A stretch of DNA of 64,000 nt from a virus: IMG/VR virus record IMGVR_UViG_3300024999_000057, positions 1 to 64,000 of that record. One strand, 5' to 3'. Within the stretch, counting starts at the first letter, position 1. Every line of letters begins with the position of its first letter. Under the pieces are notes generated by a model, which was not told where the DNA came from, searched no databases, and saw only the letters and a program-made list of their open reading frames with translations. Position numbers and translations under genes: made by a program. Of this stretch, positions 6,552-12,216 are shown in pieces.

Positions 6552-6842
6552 ATGAACATTAGAAAACATATGGAAATGCTGGGGCTGAAAGTTGAGGACA
6601 AAGTTACCGGATTCAAGGGCGTTGTCACATCTGTCAGCTTTGACCTGTATGGCTGCGTTCAAACAATCGTCAATCCAGGTGTGGGGGAAGACAAGAAGCC
6701 GGGTGACTCTCTCTGGTTCGACATTGGCCGGTTGAAGGTACTAGGATCTACGCCTGTCATGGATGTGCCTAATTTCGAGTATGGCGCAATAGCTGAAGGC
6801 AAAAAAGGCCCAGCAGAGAAGCCGATGTTTATGAAAGCATAA
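6552..6842 (+). CDS. Conserved phage protein
   Basis: 96 aa. The ATG at 6552 is preferred to an upstream in-frame start because GGAAAGG lies 9 bases before it. The core (DKVTGFKGVVTSVSFDLYGC, then KKPGDSLWFDIGRLKVL) matches a short conserved protein seen in many phages, predicted as a small beta-barrel; no function is established. Last gene of the left rightward operon, followed by the attP-like tRNA sequence and a terminator. Confidence 0.7.
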   Translation: MNIRKHMEMLGLKVEDKVTGFKGVVTSVSFDLYGCVQTIVNPGVGEDKKPGDSLWFDIGRLKVLGSTPVMDVPNFEYGAIAEGKKGPAEKPMFMKA

Positions 6843-6867
6843 CACGAATATGCCAGACGCAAGCGCT

Positions 6868-6892
6868 GTAGGTTCGATCCCTACCCTATAAA
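6868..6892 (+). other. tRNA 3' end (T-arm plus acceptor strand): candidate attP core
   Basis: GTAGG-TTCGATC-CCTAC (6868-6884) is a textbook T-arm with a 5-bp stem and 7-base loop, followed by 7 bases that could be the acceptor 3' strand (6885-6891). No D-arm, anticodon arm or matching 5' acceptor strand lies upstream, so it is only a tRNA 3' end. It sits beside the integrase stop. Integrases of this type commonly use tRNA 3' ends as att sites, so this is inferred to be the attP core. Confidence 0.65.
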
Positions 6893-6899
6893 AATGAAA

Positions 6900-6930
6900 G
6901 CCCTTGGGTTCTCCCAAGGGCCTTCTTTTA
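6900..6930. terminator. Bidirectional intrinsic terminator
   Basis: GCCCTTGGG (6900-6908), 4-base loop, CCCAAGGGC (6913-6921), then a T-rich run rightward; leftward a T-rich run also follows. It separates the left rightward operon from the convergent integrase gene. Confidence 0.85.
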
Positions 6931-8166
6931 TTCAAATTGCTCCCCAAATTTATCAGCATCCTTCCTCTTTTGCTCCCGATCCACGAATGAGTACTTCCTG
7001 CTCATGTTAATATCGCTGTGATCGAGGAAATCTGCGGTCTTCCTGATGTCCTGCGTAGCTTGGTAGTAGAAGGTCCCGGCTGAGTGCTTGGTGTCGTGGA
7101 ATCGCTTGTCTTCGAGCCCTGCTTCCTTTTTGACCTTCTGGAAAATGTTGTCCCAGTAGGATCTGGAGATGGGCACGTCCTTAGTCTCGCCGCAGAAGAG
7201 CCAATGGCTTTCCTGCTCCTTCTTGGTTAGTCCCTCCAGGTAGGAATCCAGCAGGCTCCTAAGCCGAGGGATCATGTCCAAGTAATGCGTGTAGTCGCCC
7301 CGCTTCCTCTTGCTTGCTGGAATGGCTAGAAGGTTTTCTTGGAGGTTCAGGTACTCCTTTTTTAATGAGCAGATGGTTTTCCTTCTGAGCCCTCCGAACG
7401 CCCCAAATCCAATTATTAGTGAAGCCCTTTTATCTACGAACTCCGCAGCCTCAAATAGCCTCGTCAATTCCCCCACCGTGTAAAACTTATCCTCCCTAGA
7501 ATCGTTCTCAGGCCACGCAGAAACCGCTTGAAGCTGATTATATTCCAGGTACCGCGTGTTGTCTGGAGCTACGATTTTGGACTTCACGAAGCAGTTGATC
7601 ATGTTGATGAGGGTTGACCTGGCCCGGTTCACGGTCGAGTTGGAGTGCTTCAGTTCATCCCTGCAGTAGACCATGTAGGACTGGAGGTGCTGAGGCAGGA
7701 GGTCCGCTACATAAACTGGGAGTCGGTCTGCTAACTGGCGAGGGAGGGGCTTGTCTGACTTCCAACTGAAATCTCGGAAGAAGGGGGTCAGGTTGCAGTT
7801 CAACCGCTGGACGTAGAAGGCACGGGTGTCCTCATTGGAGAGGCCTTGGAGGTAGGCGGTGTAAAGCTCTGTGGCGCGATCCCAGGTGAGCTTTTCCTTC
7901 TTCTGGTTCAGCTTGAAGCGATCATCTACGATCTGGCCCAGGACTTGGTTGAGCCGGTCTTCCGCCTGTTTCTTGTGGACGCTGATTTGCTCCGCTATTT
8001 GCTTCCCCTCGAAGGAGTAGGAAATGCTCCAGAATTTATCAGCCTCGTTTGTGGTGCTCCCGCATTTTTTGCAGGGAGGCAGCTTCTTAGGAGGGTCTGC
8101 AAATCGCTTCCTAGCACCACACTCGTAGCAGCGGACCACCTTAAAAATCGAACCTTTTTCGCGCAT
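6928..8166 (-). CDS. int: Tyrosine-recombinase integrase
   Basis: 412 aa. Start at 8166 is chosen because AAGGAGGG lies 7 bases upstream; the frame is open 21 codons further. Order: N-terminal zinc ribbon (CYEC...CKKC, 13-35) with an arm-binding-type domain, SAM-like core-binding domain (about 95-205), catalytic domain. Catalytic residues: R261 (GGLRR), a Lys in the 286-289 hairpin, H357, H383 (LDHSDI) and Y392. Box II reads H-D-T-K-H instead of the usual H-x-x-R, so the second catalytic Arg appears to be Lys. Integrates or excises the genome at the adjacent tRNA-like site. Its promoter carries an operator copy in its spacer. Confidence 0.93.
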   Translation of the reverse strand: MREKGSIFKVVRCYECGARKRFADPPKKLPPCKKCGSTTNEADKFWSISYSFEGKQIAEQISVHKKQAEDRLNQVLGQIVDDRFKLNQKKEKLTWDRATELYTAYLQGLSNEDTRAFYVQRLNCNLTPFFRDFSWKSDKPLPRQLADRLPVYVADLLPQHLQSYMVYCRDELKHSNSTVNRARSTLINMINCFVKSKIVAPDNTRYLEYNQLQAVSAWPENDSREDKFYTVGELTRLFEAAEFVDKRASLIIGFGAFGGLRRKTICSLKKEYLNLQENLLAIPASKRKRGDYTHYLDMIPRLRSLLDSYLEGLTKKEQESHWLFCGETKDVPISRSYWDNIFQKVKKEAGLEDKRFHDTKHSAGTFYYQATQDIRKTADFLDHSDINMSRKYSFVDREQKRKDADKFGEQFE

Positions 8167-8187
8167 GGGGTTACCCTCCTTGACTGA

Positions 8188-8216
8188 AATATAATTCAGA
8201 CGTGAATGGAAGTCAA
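8188..8216 (-). promoter_or_regulatory. Integrase promoter with palindrome in spacer
   Basis: Read leftward: TTGACT (8211-8216), three bases, the palindrome (8194-8207), then TATATT (8188-8193). Spacer is 17 bases. Layout is identical to the 1499 promoter. It lies 21 bases upstream of the integrase start codon. Confidence 0.8.
8194..8207. promoter_or_regulatory. ATTCA-N4-TGAAT operator of the integrase promoter
   Basis: ATTCAGACGTGAAT, exact arms, between the -35 and -10 boxes of the integrase promoter. Confidence 0.8.
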
Positions 8217-8226
8217 GCCTTGGCTG

Positions 8227-8246
8227 CAATAATTGAGCAATAATTG
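8227..8246. promoter_or_regulatory. Two CAATAATTG operator-like sites
   Basis: CAATAATTG at 8227-8235 and again at 8238-8246, one helical turn apart (11 bases), just upstream of the integrase promoter. Two further copies lie at 8579-8587 and 9032-9040, flanking the 8660 gene. Confidence 0.6.
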
Positions 8247-8322
8247 AAATTTCCCGAGTGTTCCCTATATCGGTTAAGTGGCTGGATTTGGTACTTTTCT
8301 TAGCTGAGTTAAGTAGTTATCA

Positions 8323-8336
8323 ATTCAGACGTGATT
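8323..8336. promoter_or_regulatory. ATTCA-N4-TGAAT site (1 mismatch)
   Basis: ATTCAGACGTGATT in the gene-free region upstream of the integrase. No convincing promoter boxes fit around it. Confidence 0.65.
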
Positions 8337-8411
8337 TTAAAAGGATGTGATTTAAGGAAGTCTTTGTAAATCTGTTGGTTAGAGGATTTGAGGCATTTCT
8401 GTTGATAAACC

Positions 8412-8442
8412 AAAGGCCCTCTTGAATCAAGAGGGCCTTTTG
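8412..8442. terminator. Orphan bidirectional terminator
   Basis: 12-bp perfect stem AAAGGCCCTCTT / AAGAGGGCCTTT with a 5-base loop and T runs on both sides. No gene ends here in either direction, so it may end a short untranslated RNA or insulate the integrase promoter. Confidence 0.85.
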
Positions 8443-8484
8443 ATAACTGATTGATGTTATTACCTAATTTGGCTTTAACAAATA

Positions 8485-8498
8485 ATTCATTTGTGAAT
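8485..8498. promoter_or_regulatory. ATTCA-N4-TGAAT site
   Basis: ATTCATTTGTGAAT, exact arms; the only other copy with this centre is at 61882-61895. Located between two terminators. Confidence 0.75.
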
Positions 8499-8609
8499 CA
8501 GAATCCGTTGCCTTACCGCTTGGCGACACCCCTATTTCAACTACTTACGCCGTTTATTTTTCCTTAGCAATGGTCTTGCAATAATTGAATCCGAATTGCT
8601 GCCTAACAA

Positions 8610-8654
8610 AAAATGCCCTGCCTTGCTTCGGTGAGTCGCAAGATAGGGCATTTT
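8610..8654 (-). terminator. Terminator of the leftward operon
   Basis: AAAATGCCCT pairs with AGGGCATTTT around a CTTGC/GCAAG inner stem; leftward the hairpin is followed by a run of T. It lies directly after the stop of the 8660 gene. Confidence 0.85.
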
Positions 8655-8659
8655 GAAAT

Positions 8660-9004
8660 TCATGTCAATATTCTTTTTCGTCTTTTTTTAGGCACAGGGT
8701 CTTGCCTGGATGCCGGGTGAAGTGACTTCAATTCATCCAGGAGGATCACAGGATCAAGCTGCCATCTTCCCCTCGGACCTGTCTTCCAGCCAGTAAGTTC
8801 GCCAAGTTCCAGCTTTCCCTTCAACCAGCGGTCGGACTTGCTTATTTTTAGAGAGGCTTGCTTTAGGCCAATCAGCAGGGGCTCTGGCTTGTTAGGGCTG
8901 AGGGCTTCGATGGCCGCTTGTAGAATTTTTAATGTCGCTGCGTGTACCTCGGCTTGGGCCTGAAGGAGCCCGAGGAGCGCTGCTGGGTCTGCCTGGATCT
9001 GCAC
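8660..9004 (-). CDS. Putative DNA-binding protein beside integrase (excisionase/regulator candidate)
   Basis: 114 aa. GTG at 9004 is preferred because AGGAGGG lies 8 bases upstream; a TTG ten codons earlier lacks a good site. A helical N-terminal half (LLGLLQAQAEVHAATLKIL), then a segment like a small winged-helix/MerR-type DNA-binding unit (SDRWLKGKLELGELTGW...GRWQLDP), then a very basic end (KKRRKRI). Position next to the integrase and flanking CAATNATTG sites make it a candidate excisionase or lysogeny regulator, by context only. Confidence 0.5.
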   Translation of the reverse strand: MQIQADPAALLGLLQAQAEVHAATLKILQAAIEALSPNKPEPLLIGLKQASLKISKSDRWLKGKLELGELTGWKTGPRGRWQLDPVILLDELKSLHPASRQDPVPKKRRKRILT

Positions 9005-9031
9005 TGGAAATGCCCTCCTGCAATAGTCTTG

Positions 9032-9040
9032 CAATTATTG
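9032..9040. promoter_or_regulatory. CAATTATTG operator-like site
   Basis: CAATTATTG in the leader of the 8660 gene; shares TCTTG before it and GAA after it with the copy at 8579-8587 on the other side of that gene. Confidence 0.45.
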
Positions 9041-9064
9041 AACTGGATTTTTAAACGATTACAG

Positions 9065-9217
9065 TTACTTCCAAGGCCACTTGAAGATCGGAGTCGAGTA
9101 GTTCTCCCTGAAAAACTTCCACGAGGCAAAGTGCGACCGACAGCAGAAGTCCAACTGGTACTTCTTGGAGTAGATCCCCTTGTGGTTGAACTGTGAGTGG
9201 CACCAGGCGCAGATCAT
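9065..9217 (-). CDS. Small Cys/His-rich protein
   Basis: 50 aa. CAWCH near the N-terminus and FCCRSHF in the middle give a likely C2-C2/H zinc site (the MYM/TRASH-like pattern CxxC...FCC...F). Aromatic, basic C-terminus (FKWPWK). AGGAG lies 8 bases before the ATG. Third gene of the leftward operon that starts at 9591. Confidence 0.6.
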   Translation of the reverse strand: MICAWCHSQFNHKGIYSKKYQLDFCCRSHFASWKFFRENYSTPIFKWPWK

Positions 9218-9238
9218 TTCTAGTCTCCTGAGCTGATC

Positions 9239-9412
9239 CTACTCCTCGCCTTCGTAAGTAACAAGTTGGAAGCACCTGCGTGGATTCTTGATGCAGGCCA
9301 CTTCAGGCGATTCGGTTGAGCACTCGGAGTGCGACTTGCAGTAGAAGCAGCACGTTTTATTTTCCATGAATGGGTCGAAGGGACAGCACGAGGATTTGCA
9401 ACTTGCGATCAT
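9239..9412 (-). CDS. Small cysteine-rich protein
   Basis: 57 aa with nine cysteines, many paired (CKSSCC, CCFYC). GGAGGTG lies just before the ATG, and the ATG overlaps the stop of the 9409 gene (ATGA). Metal binding is likely; function unknown. Confidence 0.6.
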   Translation of the reverse strand: MIASCKSSCCPFDPFMENKTCCFYCKSHSECSTESPEVACIKNPRRCFQLVTYEGEE

Positions 9413-9591
9413 TCCCCACCTCCGTACAAATCTTTAGCCCACCCAGAGCCCTTCAGGATAAAAGTTGGTGAAGAGACGGCGCGGTGCATGAAATTACCAC
9501 AGGCGCACATTTGAAATCCCACGAAGCCGTAGGCTTCTCGGACCTCCCTTGTTTTACTGCATTTGCTACATTTGTACTCGTACAGAGGCAT
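9409..9591 (-). CDS. FmdB-family zinc-ribbon protein
   Basis: 60 aa. MPLYEYKCSKCSK, then MCACG, then SSPTFILKGSGWAKDLY are the signature segments of the FmdB family of putative regulatory proteins (normally about 60-110 aa). AGGAG precedes the ATG. First gene of a leftward operon (9591 to 8660) driven by the promoter at 9675-9703. FmdB-like proteins are believed to be zinc-binding regulators; the role in a phage is not known. Confidence 0.8.
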   Translation of the reverse strand: MPLYEYKCSKCSKTREVREAYGFVGFQMCACGNFMHRAVSSPTFILKGSGWAKDLYGGGE

Positions 9592-9606
9592 TTTGGTAAA
9601 TCTCCT

Positions 9607-9620
9607 ATTCGGATATGAAT
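9607..9620. promoter_or_regulatory. ATTCA-N4-TGAAT site (1 mismatch)
   Basis: ATTCGGATATGAAT in the leader of the leftward operon, immediately before its ribosome binding site. Mirror-image position to the copy at 9796-9809 in the rightward leader. Confidence 0.7.
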
Positions 9621-9674
9621 TGTTCGGGTAAACGAAAGGCCCCGCTAAAGCCCTCGATACACCCTTTGATGAGG

Positions 9675-9703
9675 ATGTTACCTCAGGTCAGGCTCGGTGT
9701 CAA
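9675..9703 (-). promoter_or_regulatory. Leftward sigma70-like promoter
   Basis: Read leftward: TTGACA (9698-9703), 17-base spacer, TAACAT (9675-9680). It drives the FmdB-like operon and is divergent to the promoter at 9733-9760. The palindrome at 9710-9723 lies between the two -35 boxes. Confidence 0.7.
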
Positions 9704-9709
9704 GAAATA

Positions 9710-9723
9710 ATTCACATGTGAAT
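9710..9723. promoter_or_regulatory. Central ATTCA-N4-TGAAT operator of the divergent promoters
   Basis: ATTCACATGTGAAT, a perfect 14-bp palindrome including its centre, 6 bases from the leftward -35 and 9 bases from the rightward -35. Confidence 0.8.
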
Positions 9724-9732
9724 AAAAAACGC

Positions 9733-9760
9733 TTGACTTTTAATGAGAGTGTGGTATAAT
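9733..9760 (+). promoter_or_regulatory. Rightward sigma70-like promoter for the late region
   Basis: TTGACT (9733-9738), 16-base spacer, TATAAT (9755-9760). Perfect -10 box. It lies 62 bases before the start of the HTH gene at 9822 and so precedes the whole morphogenesis region. Confidence 0.8.
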
Positions 9761-9795
9761 TAAATTATTAATGAGGGAGAAGTATGCCCTCAACA

Positions 9796-9809
9796 ATTCA
9801 GATGTGAAT
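9796..9809. promoter_or_regulatory. ATTCA-N4-TGAAT site in rightward leader
   Basis: ATTCAGATGTGAAT, exact, in the 5' leader of the 9822 gene directly before its GGGAG. Confidence 0.8.
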
Positions 9810-9821
9810 GGGAGAAGAGAA

Positions 9822-10205
9822 ATGGTTAAAACGATTGGCCTGGACAAACTGAGGAAGGACAACAGCAACTTGTGGCGCATAGAGGGGGTGGGCCGCACAC
9901 TGATGGAGGAGTTGAAGAAGGTGAAGTTTAAAAAAGTCAAACCTAACCACATTGATGATCTGAGAAATTGGGTGGCAGTAACAGGGTACGGTGAGACGAA
10001 CCCTTACACAGAACTGGACAAGAAACTAGATTTGGAAAAGTTTGCAGACTCCCTTCCTGAGGAGTACCAGGAAATTTTCAATCTCTTCCTGGAGAATCTG
10101 ACTGTGCCTGAAATAAGTGTCGAATTGGGCATCCCGAAGCCTACGCTGTACTCGAAGCTGCGGTTCATAAATCAGTTGTACAAGGAATTTTACCTGGAGG
10201 AATAA
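9822..10205 (+). CDS. HTH regulator at the head of the late operon
   Basis: 127 aa. ATG at 9822 is preferred: GGGAG lies upstream and the palindrome would otherwise be translated (an in-frame ATG at 9771 exists). Residues 80-120 form an HTH (LTVPEISVELGIPKPTLYSK) like sigma region 4; the middle carries PEEYQEIFNLFLEN, as in sigma-like regulators. Paralogue of the 3153 protein. It overlaps the terminase small subunit start by one base. Likely roles: late transcription regulator or packaging accessory protein. Confidence 0.7.
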   Translation: MVKTIGLDKLRKDNSNLWRIEGVGRTLMEELKKVKFKKVKPNHIDDLRNWVAVTGYGETNPYTELDKKLDLEKFADSLPEEYQEIFNLFLENLTVPEISVELGIPKPTLYSKLRFINQLYKEFYLEE

Positions 10206-10726
10206 TGGAAGATCCAATAATTGGAACCAAATCAATTGTACCAAAAGACGCTGACGCTTTTGAACTAGCGGATTTCGAAACACCGCTTTCAACTTCAGCA
10301 GTACCTAATGTCATGTGGAGCATCGAGAAGCACAAAGTAGCTCAGATGATGGCTTTGTCAGGGTTATCCAAAGCTCAGATCAGCAGAGAAACCAAGGTTC
10401 CTATAGGAGCCATCAAGAAGTGGCAGGAAAGCTCGGAGTTCCGTGACTACGTAAACCAGTTGGTCCTCGAATCAGCAAATCTTATGAAGGCTACCCGCCT
10501 GCAGATCCTGACCAAAATCCTGAATGCCAGAATTGATGAAGCAGAAAAAACTGACGACTACGCTCGCCTCTCCAAAGCCGACACGGTGGACATCATCAAC
10601 GCGATCCGGAAAGAGACGGTCGAGGATGAGGAGAAGAAGGAGTCCAAGTATGTTCAGATCCTGGAGAAGATGGTGGAATTGACCCACCAGCCCAGGGTGG
10701 TATCTCTGCCTAACCAGCAAAATTGA
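10205..10726 (+). CDS. terS: Terminase small subunit
   Basis: 173 aa. HTH at about 57-85 (MMALSGLSKAQISRETKVPI, then GAIKKWQ) for recognition of packaging DNA, followed by long helices (LILTKILNARIDEAEKTDDY region) expected for ring assembly, and a short C-terminal segment. Size and position two genes before the large subunit fit. The first TTGATAC element begins at its stop codon. Confidence 0.75.
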   Translation: MEDPIIGTKSIVPKDADAFELADFETPLSTSAVPNVMWSIEKHKVAQMMALSGLSKAQISRETKVPIGAIKKWQESSEFRDYVNQLVLESANLMKATRLQILTKILNARIDEAEKTDDYARLSKADTVDIINAIRKETVEDEEKKESKYVQILEKMVELTHQPRVVSLPNQQN

Positions 10727-10753
10727 TACGTTTGGTATTTTTTTGGCCCTATA
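10723..10753 (+). promoter_or_regulatory. TTGATAC-N18-CCTATA element, copy A
   Basis: TTGATAC at 10723-10729 and CCTATA at 10748-10753. With copies at 15243 and 28034 it shares a TGG core and a T- or A-run between the boxes. Possible late promoter with unusual spacing. Confidence 0.5.
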
Positions 10754-10783
10754 AAGATATTGAGAACAAAATTCAATATCTTT
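10753..10783 (+). other. Hairpin before the 10798 gene
   Basis: AAAGATATTGA (10753-10763) pairs with TCAATATCTTT (10773-10783); flanking bases can extend the stem. It ends 14 bases before the ATG at 10798. Either a weak terminator or a translation control structure. Confidence 0.5.
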
Positions 10784-10797
10784 TATGGGGTCCTTAA

Positions 10798-11199
10798 ATG
10801 AATGCTTTTTTAGCCAAGATATTCGGCAACAGGCCTGGCGTCATTTTCAGGCTTTACATGGCAGCGGTGCTTTTTCAGTTTTCACTCCTAAGTTTCGCCT
10901 CAGTCGATTTGGCGGCAACGAATGATCTCTGCTTTGGTGCTTTCAACATGGTGCTGGATATCTCCTTCTGGCTCGGCGTGTTTTCATCGCTGGGCGCCTG
11001 TAGCTTGGCTTTTAGAAGCAAATACGTGAACTGGCCGCTAGGCATCCTACTCAGTGAATCAGCCGCAGTCCTCGCCTTCATCACCCTCAGCTATGACTAC
11101 TTGACCCGCAAGCCTCCGATCATCGCAGGTAGCGTTCTCTCCATAACCGCCGCTATTTTCCTGATTGGAGGCCTTATCTATGAGCGAAGAAATCCTTAA
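10798..11199 (+). CDS. Membrane protein, four transmembrane segments
   Basis: 133 aa. Hydrophobic segments at about 16-34, 48-68, 77-97 and 105-126, with a short basic C-terminus (YERRNP). No enzymatic motif. It is followed by an XhlA-like protein, so the two may form a holin-type pair separate from the lysis cassette at 44-46 kb; this rests on context only. Confidence 0.65.
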   Translation: MNAFLAKIFGNRPGVIFRLYMAAVLFQFSLLSFASVDLAATNDLCFGAFNMVLDISFWLGVFSSLGACSLAFRSKYVNWPLGILLSESAAVLAFITLSYDYLTRKPPIIAGSVLSITAAIFLIGGLIYERRNP

Positions 11200-11419
11200 T
11201 TACAAAATCGAGCAGCTTGTAGAGCGAGTAGAAAAGTTGGAGGAGCACCACGAAAGGTGTGCTCAGCCGGAAGAAGGAACTCTGGCTTTGATGAAGACTA
11301 GCTTGAAGGAGGACATAGGTAAGGTGGAGTCGAAGTTTAATTGGCTCATCACCTTGATTCTCACAACTGTGCTGGGTGCTTTAGTGACCATCTTTTTAAG
11401 TAAGATGGGGTTTAATTGA
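11180..11419 (+). CDS. XhlA-like coiled-coil/TM protein
   Basis: 79 aa. The ATG at 11180 is preferred (GGAGG 8 bases before). Residues 8-35 are a coiled coil (IEQLVERVEKLEEHHER) and 55-77 a single transmembrane segment near the C-terminus (ITLILTTVLGALVTIFL). This matches the layout of haemolysin XhlA-family proteins that act with holins. It overlaps the 10798 gene by 20 bases and its stop overlaps the HNH start. Confidence 0.65.
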   Translation: MSEEILNYKIEQLVERVEKLEEHHERCAQPEEGTLALMKTSLKEDIGKVESKFNWLITLILTTVLGALVTIFLSKMGFN

Positions 11420-12216
11420 TGATTGAGAAAACTTGTAGGACTTGTGGACATGTAGGGCCGGTGGAGGAGTTTATAAAGGGGTTGAATTGGTGCAAGAAAT
11501 GTAAAGCAGAATACTCCAAAACTTGGAAAAAGGCAGGAGGCAGTAACACAGAGATCAGGACGTGTAATTCGTGTGGTAAGACTGCCTCAGTAACTGAGTT
11601 TATCAATCACAGAAATACTTGCAAAATATGTGATAACAAACGCAACAATGAACGCAGGTACAGCGAAGATCCAAATAAAATAAAAATTTGTACAAAGTGC
11701 AACTATGAAGGTAAGGCCTCTGAATTTGAGCCCGGCAGGAATAGATGCAAGAAGTGCCTAAGTGACTACGGCAAAGTAGTCACCCCAAAGTGGAGGGCTA
11801 ATAATGCAGAACATGTTATGGCCTACGGTATCAGATACTACGAACAGAACAAAACAAGGCTGAGTGTTCAGAAGAAAAAGTGGGTCAAACTGAATATCGT
11901 TAAAGTGTATGCAAGCAACCGTAACAGGATAGCCCACCTTAAATCAGTACCAGGTCAGCACAGTGCGGAAGACATAGTATCTCTGCACACCCAGCAATTA
12001 GGTCTCTGCACTTATTGTAGGACGGAATTAGGTACTAACTACCACGTAGATCATATCATCCCCTTGAGTAGAGAAGGTTCGTCTAACTGGCCTTCCAATC
12101 TTCAGCTTTTATGCCCTCAATGTAATTGTTCTAAACACGACAAAAATCACGAGGAGTACTTAGAATACAGACGGTACAGAGGCCTCCCTGTGTTTGACAA
12201 TCAGGAGGCTGCATAA
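11419..12216 (+). CDS. HNH endonuclease with three zinc-ribbon repeats
   Basis: 265 aa; ATG at 11419 overlaps the preceding TGA. Three similar repeats of CxxC-x(15-17)-CxxC type at about 5-35, 45-75 and 88-118, then an HNH domain at about 190-240 (CTYC...YHVDHIIPLS...LQLLCPQCN). The zinc ribbons probably bind DNA. It lies directly before the terminase large subunit (TAATG overlap). HNH proteins next to terminase can assist packaging in HK97-like phages, but the zinc-ribbon layout resembles a homing enzyme such as the 15386 protein. Confidence 0.85.
   Translation: MIEKTCRTCGHVGPVEEFIKGLNWCKKCKAEYSKTWKKAGGSNTEIRTCNSCGKTASVTEFINHRNTCKICDNKRNNERRYSEDPNKIKICTKCNYEGKASEFEPGRNRCKKCLSDYGKVVTPKWRANNAEHVMAYGIRYYEQNKTRLSVQKKKWVKLNIVKVYASNRNRIAHLKSVPGQHSAEDIVSLHTQQLGLCTYCRTELGTNYHVDHIIPLSREGSSNWPSNLQLLCPQCNCSKHDKNHEEYLEYRRYRGLPVFDNQEAA

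Larger units (their letters stand above)
8247..8609. other. Gene-free region between integrase promoter and leftward operon
   Basis: No coding frame with a ribosome binding site is visible. It holds two copies of the 14-bp palindrome (8323-8336, 8485-8498), a perfect bidirectional terminator (8412-8440) that ends no visible gene, and a CAATAATTG site (8579-8587). Confidence 0.6.

Noticed and set aside
6845-6900. Complete tRNA gene
   Set aside because: Only the T-arm and acceptor 3' strand can be formed; no D-arm, anticodon arm or matching 5' acceptor strand upstream.
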